Assembly: GCA_963575645.1 (NCBI GenBank)
Contig: OY754466.1
Coordinates: 46,036,001 to 46,100,000 of the forward strand
Source of the DNA: Xanthostigma xanthostigma
Lineage: Eukaryota > Arthropoda > Insecta > Raphidioptera > Raphidiidae
Length of the DNA: 64,000 nucleotides
Direction of reading: 5' to 3'
Each line of letters opens with the position of its first letter. Positions within the stretch are counted from its first letter, which is position 1. The translations under genes were made by a program, and so were the position numbers. The notes beneath the pieces were generated by a model. The model had not been told where the DNA came from and made no database searches. It saw only the letters and a list, made by a program, of their open reading frames with translations. This document shows, one piece after another, positions 54,401-62,754 of this stretch.

Positions 54401-55718
54401 GTAGTTAAAGGGCTAGTGCTCTGTAACACTTTAAATGCCCCATCCTGTATATTTAATATCGAGACATTTTTTAAAACGACAACTTTCTTTCTGTAGGGAG
54501 AATAATCGTGAACAACGCGACCGTAACCACGACCGTGACCGCAATCGCGACCGTGATCGAGATGAAAGGAGTATTGAAGATCGAATGCCAAAATTAAAGG
54601 AGCAAGAAGCACCCGTAAGTACCTGACTTTTTCAGTTTTTTCTTTTTTGGAATGTGTCTGGCCGGATTATCTGTTTATCGATAGTTACTGACAAGAGTCA
54701 GTAACCAAACTATTAACGACAACACATCTTCTTGTAGATCACGGTCCATTGGTATTTCTATTTGATATTTCATCTACCACTGCGGTAGATATTATCAAAA
54801 GCGGCGTGGTAGCGGATGCAGTGTTCTTGGGGGCTCACAGGTAAGTGTCGATAAACGATCAGCTACGGAAGTGTGATCTGTGACCGAATAGAGAACACAA
54901 TCACGCTGAGCATAAAAGAAGGGAGAACACCAGTCATTGATGCACTTATCCGCGAGCCACCAAGGAGAACACTTTGCCCGCTGCCATACTGCCTTCGATA
55001 ATATCTACCGCAGTTGTAGACTAGTGATGTGCCGGATATCCGTATCCGCGGAGATCCGAGGGAGAAGAAAGATCTGTATCCGTTAGTTTTTTGGCGGATT
55101 TTTTACCTTATTGATTTTCAATTCATAGATGAAATTTTATATATATAGGTGATTAGGTAATAATGAAAAACTGTTAAATTCCATTCAGATTATTTTTTAT
55201 TTTTTAAAATCGTATTTGGCACCTTTATATTGCAAACATTTATCGTAGTGAGTACCATACCAATAGTACATAACTCAAAGGTACTAAAAAACTATTTATA
55301 TAATGAGATATTGCACATCGATCTTTGGAAAGAGACAATCTGTTATGAGAGTTAACTCTTAAAGAGGTCAATAACTTTTTCCCATAACAGATAGTCTCTT
55401 TCCAAAGGTCGATGTGCAATATTTACCGCCGCGTACTCTAAGAAAGTTAAGATCCGTATCCGCGGATTTTGAAACCAAATATTCGTATTCAGATCCGTAT
55501 CCGCGGATATGCATTTTTAACGATTCGGCACATCACTATTGTAGACGGAACGTCGGATAGAAAAATGCCAATGGACCACGGTTTGCAAACCCGGAAACGA
55601 AGAAGATTTGGAATTTTTGATTGCGGAATTTGTAAAGTGTGGTATTTTTTTATTCCAGAATTTCGCTGCATCTAATAAATATGCTTACTTGGAAGCTGAC
55701 GGAGATGTTTCCGATTAG
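42484..55718 (+). CDS. eIF4B: Translation initiation factor eIF4B
   Basis: Twelve coding exons: 42484-42496, 42921-43043, 45910-46088, 47026-47142, 48070-48331, 49358-49990, 50236-50491, 50574-50655, 50964-51045, 53692-53779, 54497-54614, 55659-55718. They total 2013 nt, 670 aa. The first exon codes only MAST plus one base; then KKIKRVAVPLNEFLSDKGTK and WADEEEE, the conserved N-terminal motif. SIVLPTAPRAAR precedes an RRM (RNP2 AYISNL at 83-88, RNP1 KGFGYIEF at 122-129). Next comes an Arg/Gly/Asp-rich region with ten RDQE repeats, then KPRDAWRARRD and the conserved end ASNKYAYLEADGD. eIF4B stimulates the eIF4A helicase and helps recruit the 40S subunit. All junctions are GT-AG and in phase. 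Introns carry many MITEs, a LINE fragment, a Harbinger copy and the SPAG6 gene on the opposite strand. The donor of exon 5 lies in a short repeated stretch, so its exact end could shift by one repeat. Confidence 0.94.
43775..44061. mobile_element. Hairpin MITE 'GTTCGTTCCAAGCAGCC', copy 2 with expanded core
   Basis: Same ends as the 163-bp copies, but the central module (CAGTCTTGTCACTGCGCAAG, ACTAATTTGCGCACTAGCTC, AAAAATCGATTCTGCGCAAG) occurs about three times in tandem with a ~60-bp period, giving 287 bp. Flanks TTAGTAT and TTAGTGT suggest a 6-7-bp duplication. In eIF4B intron 2. Confidence 0.87.
44319..44466. mobile_element. Small MITE related to the hairpin family
   Basis: AGCTCTGTTC...GAACGGGGAGCT ends, with GCGAATGGTAACAGAATCGC, CACAGTCATGCGCAGTAGC and mirrors. 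It shares the 'GAACGGTAAC ... ACTGCGCA' vocabulary with the GTTCGTTCCAAGCAGCC family but has different termini. 148 bp in eIF4B intron 2. Confidence 0.75.
45069..45293. mobile_element. GC-rich inverted-repeat element, copy 2
   Basis: Reverse-orientation copy of 11152-11404: GACGTGATAACGTCTTATAC, CGTTCCGCCTGAGCCTGAGC, AGAGCGCGGTATAAGCGATA, TTTACAGACAACCAAT. It lies in eIF4B intron 2 and is clearly GC-richer than its AT-rich neighbours. Confidence 0.8.
46310..46753. mobile_element. Short TIR element 'TATGGGCTATG', copy 2
   Basis: Same element as 17498-17894, same orientation, with ~50 extra bases in the middle (GACCATTGGCGTCCTAATTT). Shares GCGAGCGTTTGTGGTGAGCA, GTATGTCAGTGAGCAATG and the right end GTGCACACAGCCTATA. 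In eIF4B intron 3. Confidence 0.7.
47258..47860 (-). mobile_element. LINE 3' fragment, Jockey-type, in eIF4B intron 4
   Basis: The minus strand holds the last ~150 codons of a reverse-transcriptase protein: CWRPHEKGLIKKIESLNTLY, then SARDRADILFAFKIFSGLID, CSELLYRFNLYIPPRSLRSN. It stops at 47403. The 3' end reads TGGGGCTTGCCCTGTTGAAA then CAACAATAAACAATC, a usual tail for this group. The order 'two-sided R/K block, FKIFSGLIDCSELL, NLYIPPRSLRS' matches Jockey-superfamily C-termini. 5'-truncated and dead. Confidence 0.75.
48393..49162 (+). mobile_element. PIF/Harbinger non-autonomous element, copy B, in eIF4B intron 5
   Basis: Same ends as copy A (AGGCCCCACTCACGATCAAA), TA on both sides of GGCCCC/GGGGCC, opposite orientation. 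770 bp. The transposase-like segment is on the plus strand. Confidence 0.87.
48634..49011 (+). pseudogene. Harbinger nuclease N-terminal remnant, copy B
   Basis: An ATG near 48634 opens [20 protein letters not shown], but the frame ends at GCGTGA. The shifted frame gives [40 protein letters not shown] and [20 protein letters not shown], then [13 protein letters not shown]. The NYLRM...F...L...P.I...DTNMR...ERLA.TLRFLA pattern is diagnostic of HARBI1-type transposases. No DDE catalytic part follows, so the element relies on a partner for movement. Confidence 0.82.
49617..49930 (+). repeat. eIF4B: Coding tandem repeats GGG(G)RDQE(ITR/MSR) in eIF4B exon 6
   Basis: Ten units of 30 or 33 bp encode GGGGRDQEITR or GGGRDQEMSR, preceding RDDRGSRDD. 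Units share near-identical nucleotides (GGCGGCGGTAGAGATCA), indicating recent expansion by slippage or unequal exchange. The repeat replaces or extends the Asp/Arg/Tyr/Gly-rich region of vertebrate eIF4B, which mediates self-association. Repeat number is likely to vary between individuals. Confidence 0.92.
51107..51385 (+). repeat. Intron 9 segment duplicated in intron 10 (copy 1, MITE-free)
   Basis: TTTTTCTGTGAAATTGGGAA, GATTTGATTAAGTAATTGTG, GTACCATGCACCACTCTTAC and ACAAAAATATTTTAGG recur at ~53867-54315. This copy lacks the hairpin MITE found there, keeping the uninterrupted site AAATTAGTAACATTTTC. Confidence 0.85.
51472..51632. mobile_element. Hairpin MITE 'GTTCGTTCCAAGCAGCC', copy 3
   Basis: 161 bp with GTTCGTTCCAAGCAGCCGTG and complement ends and the ATCGATACTGCGCAAGAC core. 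In eIF4B intron 9 between the duplicated segment and the SPAG6 gene. Confidence 0.87.
51881..53503 (-). CDS. SPAG6: SPAG6/PF16 armadillo-repeat axonemal protein, intronless
   Basis: Single uninterrupted frame of 540 aa (human SPAG6 is 509) from ATG at 53503 to TAA at 51881. It starts MTARSVMQVFNNYQKARITF and consists of armadillo repeats such as KYYKKAALFVLRTIAKHNAE, DFDSGVKLAAVWALGYIASH and PLLVLCLQEPEICLKQTATN. Next come AEIFPNVLLN, ATATWTLGQIGKHTAEHSKR and the conserved C-terminal block LEPLLYDAPPEILKYVLGQF, SKVLPNDPRARRMFVTTGGL, FPEEIVMFYSPGYSEILLDK. PF16/SPAG6 is a central-pair protein of motile cilia and sperm flagella. The last ~30 residues (DGTEPQIYPVLEKTASHTIS) extend past the mammalian end. 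It lies antisense inside eIF4B intron 9, has no introns and is distinctly GC-richer in codon use than its neighbours. Expression is presumably testis-biased. Confidence 0.95.
   Translation of the reverse strand: MTARSVMQVFNNYQKARITFVQSVADLAARSDAIPCLEDACALNLLRPLLTDACPSIQQCAAIAIGRMANHDPKMANHIIRGDTLSVLLRNIDKQTKYYKKAALFVLRTIAKHNAELASAVVSAGGLETMLASMEDFDSGVKLAAVWALGYIASHNKQLAQSVIDAGSLPLLVLCLQEPEICLKQTATNALADIAKHSQDQAHCVAESLNAIQSLVRAMNNSDPKLKRQAFTALSAIATHTSELAETCVEAEIFPNVLLNIHHSCPAVCKAACVLVRDIVKHTVDLAQLVVNQGGIGALLEATNEARLPALAALGYIAGQSDQLALAIAGSGAVTSLAYDLDDPNEYIQATATWTLGQIGKHTAEHSKRLAEANVFSKLLQLHNKPNVSEDLKSKSKTTLKLTLQKCMVVSALEPLLYDAPPEILKYVLGQFSKVLPNDPRARRMFVTTGGLRKVQELNVEPGSTTMEYIHVINACFPEEIVMFYSPGYSEILLDKVEHYTPQVMINEMERAPEDGTEPQIYPVLEKTASHTISEDLANR
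53867..54315 (+). repeat. Intron 10 segment duplicated from intron 9 (copy 2, with MITE)
   Basis: Direct repeat of 51107-51385, interrupted at TTTAGTA|GGTTCG by the MITE at 53927-54091. The adjoining exons 9 and 10 are also alike (both encode RRGPPPR/RGPPRR-type residues), so the duplication probably included an exon. Confidence 0.85.
53927..54091. mobile_element. Hairpin MITE 'GTTCGTTCCAAGCAGCC', copy 4
   Basis: 165 bp in eIF4B intron 10. TTAGTA precedes and TTAGTG follows, while the paralogous site in intron 9 has a single TTAGTA. This fixes the target duplication at about 6 bp. Confidence 0.88.
54771..55021. repeat. Inverted-repeat element in eIF4B intron 11
   Basis: ATCTACCACTGCGGTAGATA and TTATC at ~54771-54796 are mirrored by GATAATATCTACCGCAGTTG at ~54997-55016. 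The right end was then hit by the hAT-like MITE at 55022. Non-coding. Confidence 0.6.
55022..55538. mobile_element. hAT-like MITE 'TAGTGATGTGCCGG', copy 4
   Basis: 517 bp with ends TAGTGATGTGCCGGATATCC and CGGCACATCACTA, and perfect 8-bp duplications TTGTAGAC at 55014-55021 and 55539-55546. In eIF4B intron 11, ~120 bp before the last exon. Confidence 0.9.
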
Positions 55719-58700
55719 TTAATTATATGTAGTGAATGAATTGAACTGAGAAAAAAAAATTAACACAAAGCGACTTTGTTTGACTACTGTGCCCATCTAG
55801 TCTTGACTAGGATAACGATAGAGAAAATTGACAATTTATACAAGTGAATTTTTCCGCTGCTTTTGCAGTCCATCATAAATATAATTATGACGGTGGTGAG
55901 CGGCGTTGTCGCGTTTCACAAAATGGTTCTATGCATCGACATTCGATTCGGCCCAGCCCAGTGCTAGTGAACGCGTCACACGTTGCAAGTTCTCTCGTAC
56001 TGGGCTGGGTTACTTATATAAAAAACTAATGATTAAAGGAATACGGCTAAAGCCTTAGAATATTTTTTAAATATTTGCCTGTTTATGCGGAAAAATGCAG
56101 CGTAACAGTTACTCTGCACCAGGAATTCATTGAGTAAAAATGTCTCCTGAAAGAAGAATAATTATTATAATTTTGAAATAAAACTGCAATGATTTATTTT
56201 ATATACAGTAATATTATAGCGATTGTCATTTGTTATTTGTGCGGTTAACGTGGTCGTTTGATTATTATAGTTGTTTCTGTCTTTTCGGTACATTTTCTTT
56301 GCAGTTGAATTGTTGCGTTTTAGACATGTTTTTAGGTTTGTTTTTATCGTATTCTTTTTTTGTATATTTCCTCCGCTTGGCTGCTACGTTTTATTTCATT
56401 TGTTTTATTACGAACTGTAGCGTCGAATTGCAAAAATGAAAATGTGTAGAACTTTTTGAAAAAGACGTATGTTTTTATGTAGAACAAAGAATGAAATTGA
56501 GTTTATTGGGTAATCGTTTCTTTAGACTTGGACTTATTTAATGTTATTAATCCGTATTTTATACATTGAAGCAAATGTATGTTCGCGACACTAAACAAAT
56601 GCTAGTATGCAAAAGATCATTCATTTTTTCCCCGTAATGACGTCATGAAATTGTGATACTAGTAGTTATTTTAATTTTTGTCGATTCCAAAGTTTTAAAT
56701 AAAAAATTACGCAACAAATGTATTGTTATGTAAATTATAAATTATTTTTTGAATAACGTGCTTCCCGACATAAAATAACGTATTTTGTAAGATGAACCGT
56801 TTTCGATAATTTTTTTTAGTGTAAGCCAATTCGTAACTAAAACGCATCACAATTCCTTGAAATTTGTTGCAAATCAAATTCCGCTGTGTATTCGTTTGAA
56901 TTTTTTTAAAATTATAGTTTTTACCCCCGACTATGAAGGAACGAGTATATTTTTTCTATATGAAATACGATTGAGATCGGTAATAAGTGAATTTAAATGC
57001 AGTTTTTGAACTGATTTTTAAAAGAACACATATTTTAAAAACTTGTTCGCAATGTGTCAAAAAGAAATGTTCTTTAAAGGCAGAGACTAACACATTATGA
57101 ATAGACCAATGGCAGTAGCTACATCGGTTAAGGTGAAATTTTGTCAATCACAAATATTATACATAATGTATAAATAAATTTATATGACTTTTGATTAGAA
57201 TGTTTAAGAAGTTTGCGCATGGCAATTTTTCTCTTGTAAAAAATGCTTCTTATGAATTATACGGACTAGATAATATAAAACGAGACATGCAAGTATGTTT
57301 TTGAGTTTATAACAAATCGCTGTGGCTAACAATTTCAAAGAAATCAAGACACTTGAAAAATTAAATAATAATTTTAATCAATAGAAAACGAATAACAATT
57401 ACGTCTGATATAACAAAACAATCTTCTTGAACGTGTATATAATATCAAATCACAGATTAAAAGTTATTTGTAACTAATGGCCGATTTCCTCAGAACTCCA
57501 GATAATTGTCTTTGAGATAAAGATTACTAGCAGGTAAAATAATCGGAATTAACATTTTAACATTTTGAATTTCAGACGACTGTTTTTGGTGATTTAAAAG
57601 TAAAACTTAACCTTCCTACAAAGCTTTTTTCACATTATAGAAAAGTCATGCGTTATTCATTTGTTAAAAGTATCCATTAACTAGAGGAGATCTTTTACAT
57701 TCACGTAGGCATTGGAACATAACATAATTTGTTTTTATTGTAATTGCAAAAGTTGATAATAGCTGCCACTGCTTGGCCGTTAATGGAGAGCTTTTTGATA
57801 ATCTATTATAATTTATTATGACGTATTTATTTCAATAAAATTATTTAAAACTCAATCCTATTTTCAATCGTATTCCTTCAGTTTAATTAAATAAACTTAA
57901 TAATAACTACAGCGAAAACAAATTGAGTCCAATGCCAATATGAAAATGAATGTGGAAATATCTACGTTCTATTTATAATTATTTGAATATATTGTGGTCT
58001 TGCATGGTTCGTTTTAAATTGAGTATGATACAATAGCCATTTTTGAAATGTAATGTAAAGAATTGTGACTCTAACCTCACTTTGAGTGTTTCCCCCCATA
58101 GACTTATATTTACTGGACATGCCCTAGCGTGTATTTCCAGTAAGTATAAGTCGATGTTTCCCCTTTAATATGGCTATTGGTATAAAATTTGTATTGGTAG
58201 TCGTTTCCCAATTTTACTCGGTTTTTTTTCTTAACTGTGATTCACTCTTGAGTGTCGTCACAATTTAAAAAATCTTACTGCTTTGTGGGCAGAGTTATTA
58301 CAATTTCTATATTACATTATTTCTTAATAATCAAGGAGATTAAGAGACTAGGAATCTGAACTCCAAGCTCTAAGCTGAGAGAAAATACTAGGCGGCGTTG
58401 CTAACGTATTCGAACGTGCGCTGAAAACCATTCGGGGCAGTCTGCGCATGTCGCCAGCGTGTGTTTCTGCGCAGTGTACCACATTTGATACTTGCGCAAG
58501 TTTCGAGGACACTCGCAACGCCGCCTGGTTTTCTCTCAGGCGGCCAATGCTTAAAACAGTTCTTTGTACTCCACTCTTACCTTTTTTGGTAAGAACTGTA
58601 AAGGAAAATGACCTTGCGCAAACCCACTATTAATTTAATGTAATGCTACGTTACATAATTAAGTTTTTGATTGTACTTTGATAGCGTTTAATCAAGACAT

Positions 58701-61573
58701 ACATCAATAATAGACTGATACAGTTGTTGAGTTTTGATTGAGAAAATCTACTATTGGAGCTATGTTATTATTATTATTATTTCATTTTACGTTAATACAA
58801 TATTATTAATATAAATAGATAATATTTTTTTTAATACTGTAATACGTTATGCCAAGTTTGAATCTGTCATGTACAGGCAGATCCCGCTTTTCTATTTTCA
58901 ATTATAAAAATAATCGAAAATACAAACTCTGCTTTAAAACAACAATAAAATTTTCTGCTTTATAAGCTCAATGGAGGATTTTGATAGAAATCTTGTGGCT
59001 TCAAAAAGCGAATTTGCTGTGTCACTAAATGCTTTCAATTGTTTTTTTTTACTGTACACGTCCATCTGGCACCTTTAACATAATATTTATAAATAGAAAG
59101 ATTGTAGTTGAACATGAAAAAAGTTGTTAATTTAATAAATAAATATAAAACGCTTCCAGTTATCAGCGTTGCTTACATTTAGAATAAAATTTGTAGTACT
59201 ATACTTCACAAAAAAAATGTATTACAGTATTTATTATTATCATTACATTAAATTGTAAAACTGATTGTTGTTTTGCATTTTGTTTTATGTTTGCATTTTT
59301 AATTGACCGAATCTGAGAGTCTGTATGTAATTGTTGTTATGGATTTATAATTGGTATGTAATGTGTGTACATTATTTGAATGGAAAAATAAAAAGATTTA
59401 TTCTGTATTATCGTTTTTGTGATTTTCAGTTTGAATCCCTTTGCGAAATTGTTTTTGCGTTATGTTCTTGTTTTGTTGAGATAAATATTGCAATGTCGCA
59501 GCCATTTTGTATAGTAAAAATTTCTAAACATTTCGCCAAATGGCTGCTATAGCGATTTCGGTAATTCGATTCACAAAAATGTGAAATTCCATTAAATTTG
59601 TGATATATATCTTTCAAAAATGTTGCTTGCTTATTTTTATTATAGATTTTTTATTGAATCTGAGTTTTTTCACATATTTTCCCAAATAGTAAAAAAACCG
59701 ATATAGACTTGGGTATTTTAAGTGGCCGATGAAGGTGTTTTTTTTTTTTTTGTAATAAGTACTGAATTTGAAGTATCATTTTCCGCAACAAATAATAAAT
59801 ATCTGGCTTGTGTACCTTGCGCTTCCCAAAAACAGAATTCCGTTTTCTGTGAGTATTGCCGGTGTTAGAAATTTTTTAAGTGATTATATCCCTTCAACAC
59901 CAAACGCCGATGATGTCAGTTGACATGCGTCTATAATCTACATTGCTCTCATTTTCAATACTATATTCTTGTATGAAATAAAAAAACGACATCTAGTATA
60001 TTTTTTTGAAAACGATTTTATTTTCGAGAAATTGTAATAAATGCTAATTGTCTCAGTTGTCGAGCGTCCATAAACTAAATTAAAATTATAAATAGTTGAG
60101 ATAAACACTAGATTATTAAATAATTATTCCTTGCCAATTCCATTTGGCGGAAGTTTTCAGCATCTGTTCAGTTGTTTTTTTCTATTTATGTAGCAGAAGT
60201 CCCGTGATCATTAGGTAGTTTTTTTTTTCATTAGTAGACAGTCATGTGTTTTACATTTTTTAAAAACCAGTTCTAAATTAATAATGGACAAATAACAAGG
60301 TATGCACCCGTAGATCTAGTTAAATCAGTAGTGTAGAAGGTAGAAACATGCAGTTTATTAATTTTGAATATTTTGCAAGTAGCAAGTTTTTTCCCGACTT
60401 CCTGTAATTTGGGAAAAGAATTTGGTTTTTGAATCAGAATACTGAATAGTATGGATTGCTTATTTTTTAAATCAGAATTAGTTTCGAATCATGACAGTGA
60501 AATTCATTATTTTGTTTATAATAATAATTACAAAAAATCTAATTGATGCGCCTATGCTTTCTTTACAAGTCTTTGTTGGTACTTAAAACAAGGAGAAAGA
60601 TATAAGAAGATGCATGAATAAAACAAAGATAACACTAGTGGAGTATAAGCATAATGTAGGTACATGAAATGAGGGAACTGTCAGATAAATTGCATCATCC
60701 TTATGTTTACCAATTGTATTTGAAGAGTACGGTCTCGACCAATCAAAACGCAAAGATAGTTCAACACACGTGGAAGATTTTATGGTGGAAGAAAATCCGT
60801 GGTCCAGTTAACAGTGTTCTCAGAATTTTGTCGTTGATTGAATATAATCAAAAATTTTGCATTCTCACCCAGCATTTAATACCGGACAGTGATTGCATAA
60901 CAAACAAAAAACAGTTGAATAAAGTGTCAACAGCGAATAATTCATTTGTTTTGAAAATAAATAATTACTATTAGAATTTATTTAAAGATTTTAACAACAA
61001 ATTTGCGGTTAAAACTTACCCCACCTTTATAGAAAAAGGTACAGGGGTGTATTTACTAAATTGAATTTGGAAATTTGTTCTTTTAAATCTGAAATTTAAA
61101 AATACTAAGGTATATACGTAACATTTCATATTTCTTTGTGATTTTTTAAATTATGCTGAGTGATATGAGCGTACTAACAGCCAAAAAAATCAACAAAACA
61201 ACAGTCGCAACAGTTTCAACAAATATAACATTGAATAAGTTTATGGTTTGTAAGCATCACTGTAAGTGCATGAAGATTTTTATAAGACAGTTGATGCGTT
61301 CATCAGGAAAGATGTAAGTTGATCTTTTATTTTATACTAGTGGCCATTTTCTAGGAATAAAAATAATTCGAAATAGAATCAAACGTGCGTGACTTTTATT
61401 TAAAAAAACAATTACCATACGGAATAAAAATTAATTTTTGTTTTCTTTATTTTTTATTGCAAAAATCTTACATATCAATATCACCTAAAAATGACGTAAT
61501 ATATAGACGAAACTAGTTTTTTTTTAAATAACTGTAATTTGATTCTTTTTTAAAAATTATTTTGAAATACATT
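55719..61573. other. eIF4B 3' UTR and intergenic DNA
   Basis: Several AATAAA signals follow the eIF4B stop (for example near 56175, 56697, 57835), so the 3' end cannot be fixed. A hairpin built on CCCAGCCCAGT/ACTGGGCTGGG lies at 55953-56008, and another on GACTTATATTTACTGGA and mirror at 58101-58154. The frame at 60669-60974 has no recognised motif. No further gene is supported. Confidence 0.5.
58375..58542. mobile_element. Small GC-rich MITE-like inverted repeat
   Basis: CTGAGAGAAAATACTAGGCG and GCGTTGC on the left are mirrored by GCAACGCCGCCTGGTTTTCT and CTCAG on the right. The 168-bp interior is GC-rich (CATTCGGGGCAGTCTGCGCA). No coding is supported. Confidence 0.7.
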
Positions 61574-61820
61574 CTATATAGCAGGGCTTCTCAAACGGTG
61601 GACCGCAAGTAATGACCCCGCGGAGGGCCGCCAATGTATTCTGATGGGTCGCAAGTGCTTGGTGAAATTTTGTGAAATACGATACTTACCTATGTTGTGA
61701 AAAATAAATATAGTTTAAAAAAAAACTAAAAAACACGCTTTATATCGAACTAAAAAGTAAAAAATATTTTTTTTTAATACATCGAGCTCCCCACGCTTTT
61801 TTTACAATAATACTAGTATT

Positions 61821-62370
61821 GGTAATTATACACTTTCACGGTCACCTGGTTTTTTGGCTCTAGAAAATCGAAAAATCATCCGATTTCGATGAATTTTTTT
61901 TTGAAATCTTCGTTTTTATGGCGGATTTATGGAAAAAAATACGAAAATTGAAAAAATCAATATTTCTCACAGTTTCATGACTTTAAATGCAAAAAAAATT
62001 GACTTTCTACATATAATTCTTTATAACTGTTTCTGACGTCAATTCCGGGGTGAACGATAAACGGGTATGCGAATTGTAATTTCGGGGTGAACGATAAACG
62101 GGTATGCGAATTGTAATTCCGGAGTGAACGATAAAGGGGTATGCGAATTGTCTCGCAGTGAAACGGGAAGGGGCAAATGTGGAGTTTTTAAAAAAACAAT
62201 TCCGGGGTGAACGATAAAGGGGTATGCGAATTGTAATTCCGGGGTGAACTAATTTTTTTCATAAATCCGCCGTAAAATGGAACTTTTTGAGACCGAGATC
62301 ATTGAAATCCATCTATTTTTCGATTTTCTAGAGCCAAAAAACCAGGTGACCGTGAAAGCGTATAATTACC
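61821..62370. mobile_element. 550-bp TIR element with 8-bp duplication and internal minisatellite
   Basis: Ends GGTAATTATACACTTTCACG and CGTGAAAGCGTATAATTACC, continuing inward ~65 bp through GTCACCTGGTTTTTTGGCTC and TAGAAAATCGAAAAAT. Perfect 8-bp duplications CTAGTATT are at 61813-61820 and 62371-62378. There is no transposase. 8-bp duplications occur in hAT and P elements; the ends do not settle which. Confidence 0.87.
62041..62249. repeat. 37-bp minisatellite
   Basis: Three tandem units (62041, 62078, 62115) of AATTCCGGGGTGAACGATAA plus ACGGGTATGCGAATTGT, then ~46 bp of other sequence, then one full unit (62198-62234) and a partial one. Units differ at one to three positions. GC-richer than the surrounding element. 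Confidence 0.88.
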
Positions 62371-62754
62371 CTAGTATTTTTTATTCATTATTGTTTTAAG
62401 CTTATTTAAAAAAAACATTTTTTACTTTTTAGTTCGATATAAAGCGTGTTTTTTAGTTTTTAAAACTATATTTATTTTCCACCTTTTAGTTCGATTTATT
62501 GTCAAAAATTTGCCGAAAAAAAAACAATTTTTTAAGTACCTTTATTAATTATTTATTTATATTAATGAATAAATAGATAAAAGCATAATAGTTAAATGGT
62601 AGGTATTAATAACAAAGAATAGATTGAAATAAAAAGGATTAAAAAATACATAGATCTCGTCATCTTGTTGGTGCATGTCAGTAGGGCCACGACTTTTTTT
62701 CAATGAGTGTTTAGAGACCGCGAATAAAAAAGGTTGAGAAGCGCTGCTATATAG

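Larger units (their letters stand above)
61695..62500. repeat. Inverted-repeat element 'AACACGCTTTATATCGAAC', copy 2, split
   Basis: Left arm AAATATAGTTTAAAAAAAAA, AAAACACGCTTTATATCGAA and right arm TTCGATATAAAGCGTGTTTT are the same as in 15829-16213, separated here by a 550-bp insertion at 61821. Confidence 0.78.
61582..62746. mobile_element. hAT-like element holding two nested insertions
   Basis: Ends CAGGGCTTCTCAAACGGTGG and GGTTGAGAAGCGCTG, with perfect 8-bp duplications CTATATAG at 61574-61581 and 62747-62754. CCGC motifs near both ends (GGACCGCAAG, AGACCGCGAA) are usual for hAT elements. The original body is only a few hundred bases; the rest is inserted sequence. Confidence 0.88.

Noticed and set aside
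60669-60974. 101-codon frame with basic residues (KIVQHTWKILWWKKI)
   Set aside because: No family is recognised, composition matches translated AT-rich DNA, and no linked exons were found.
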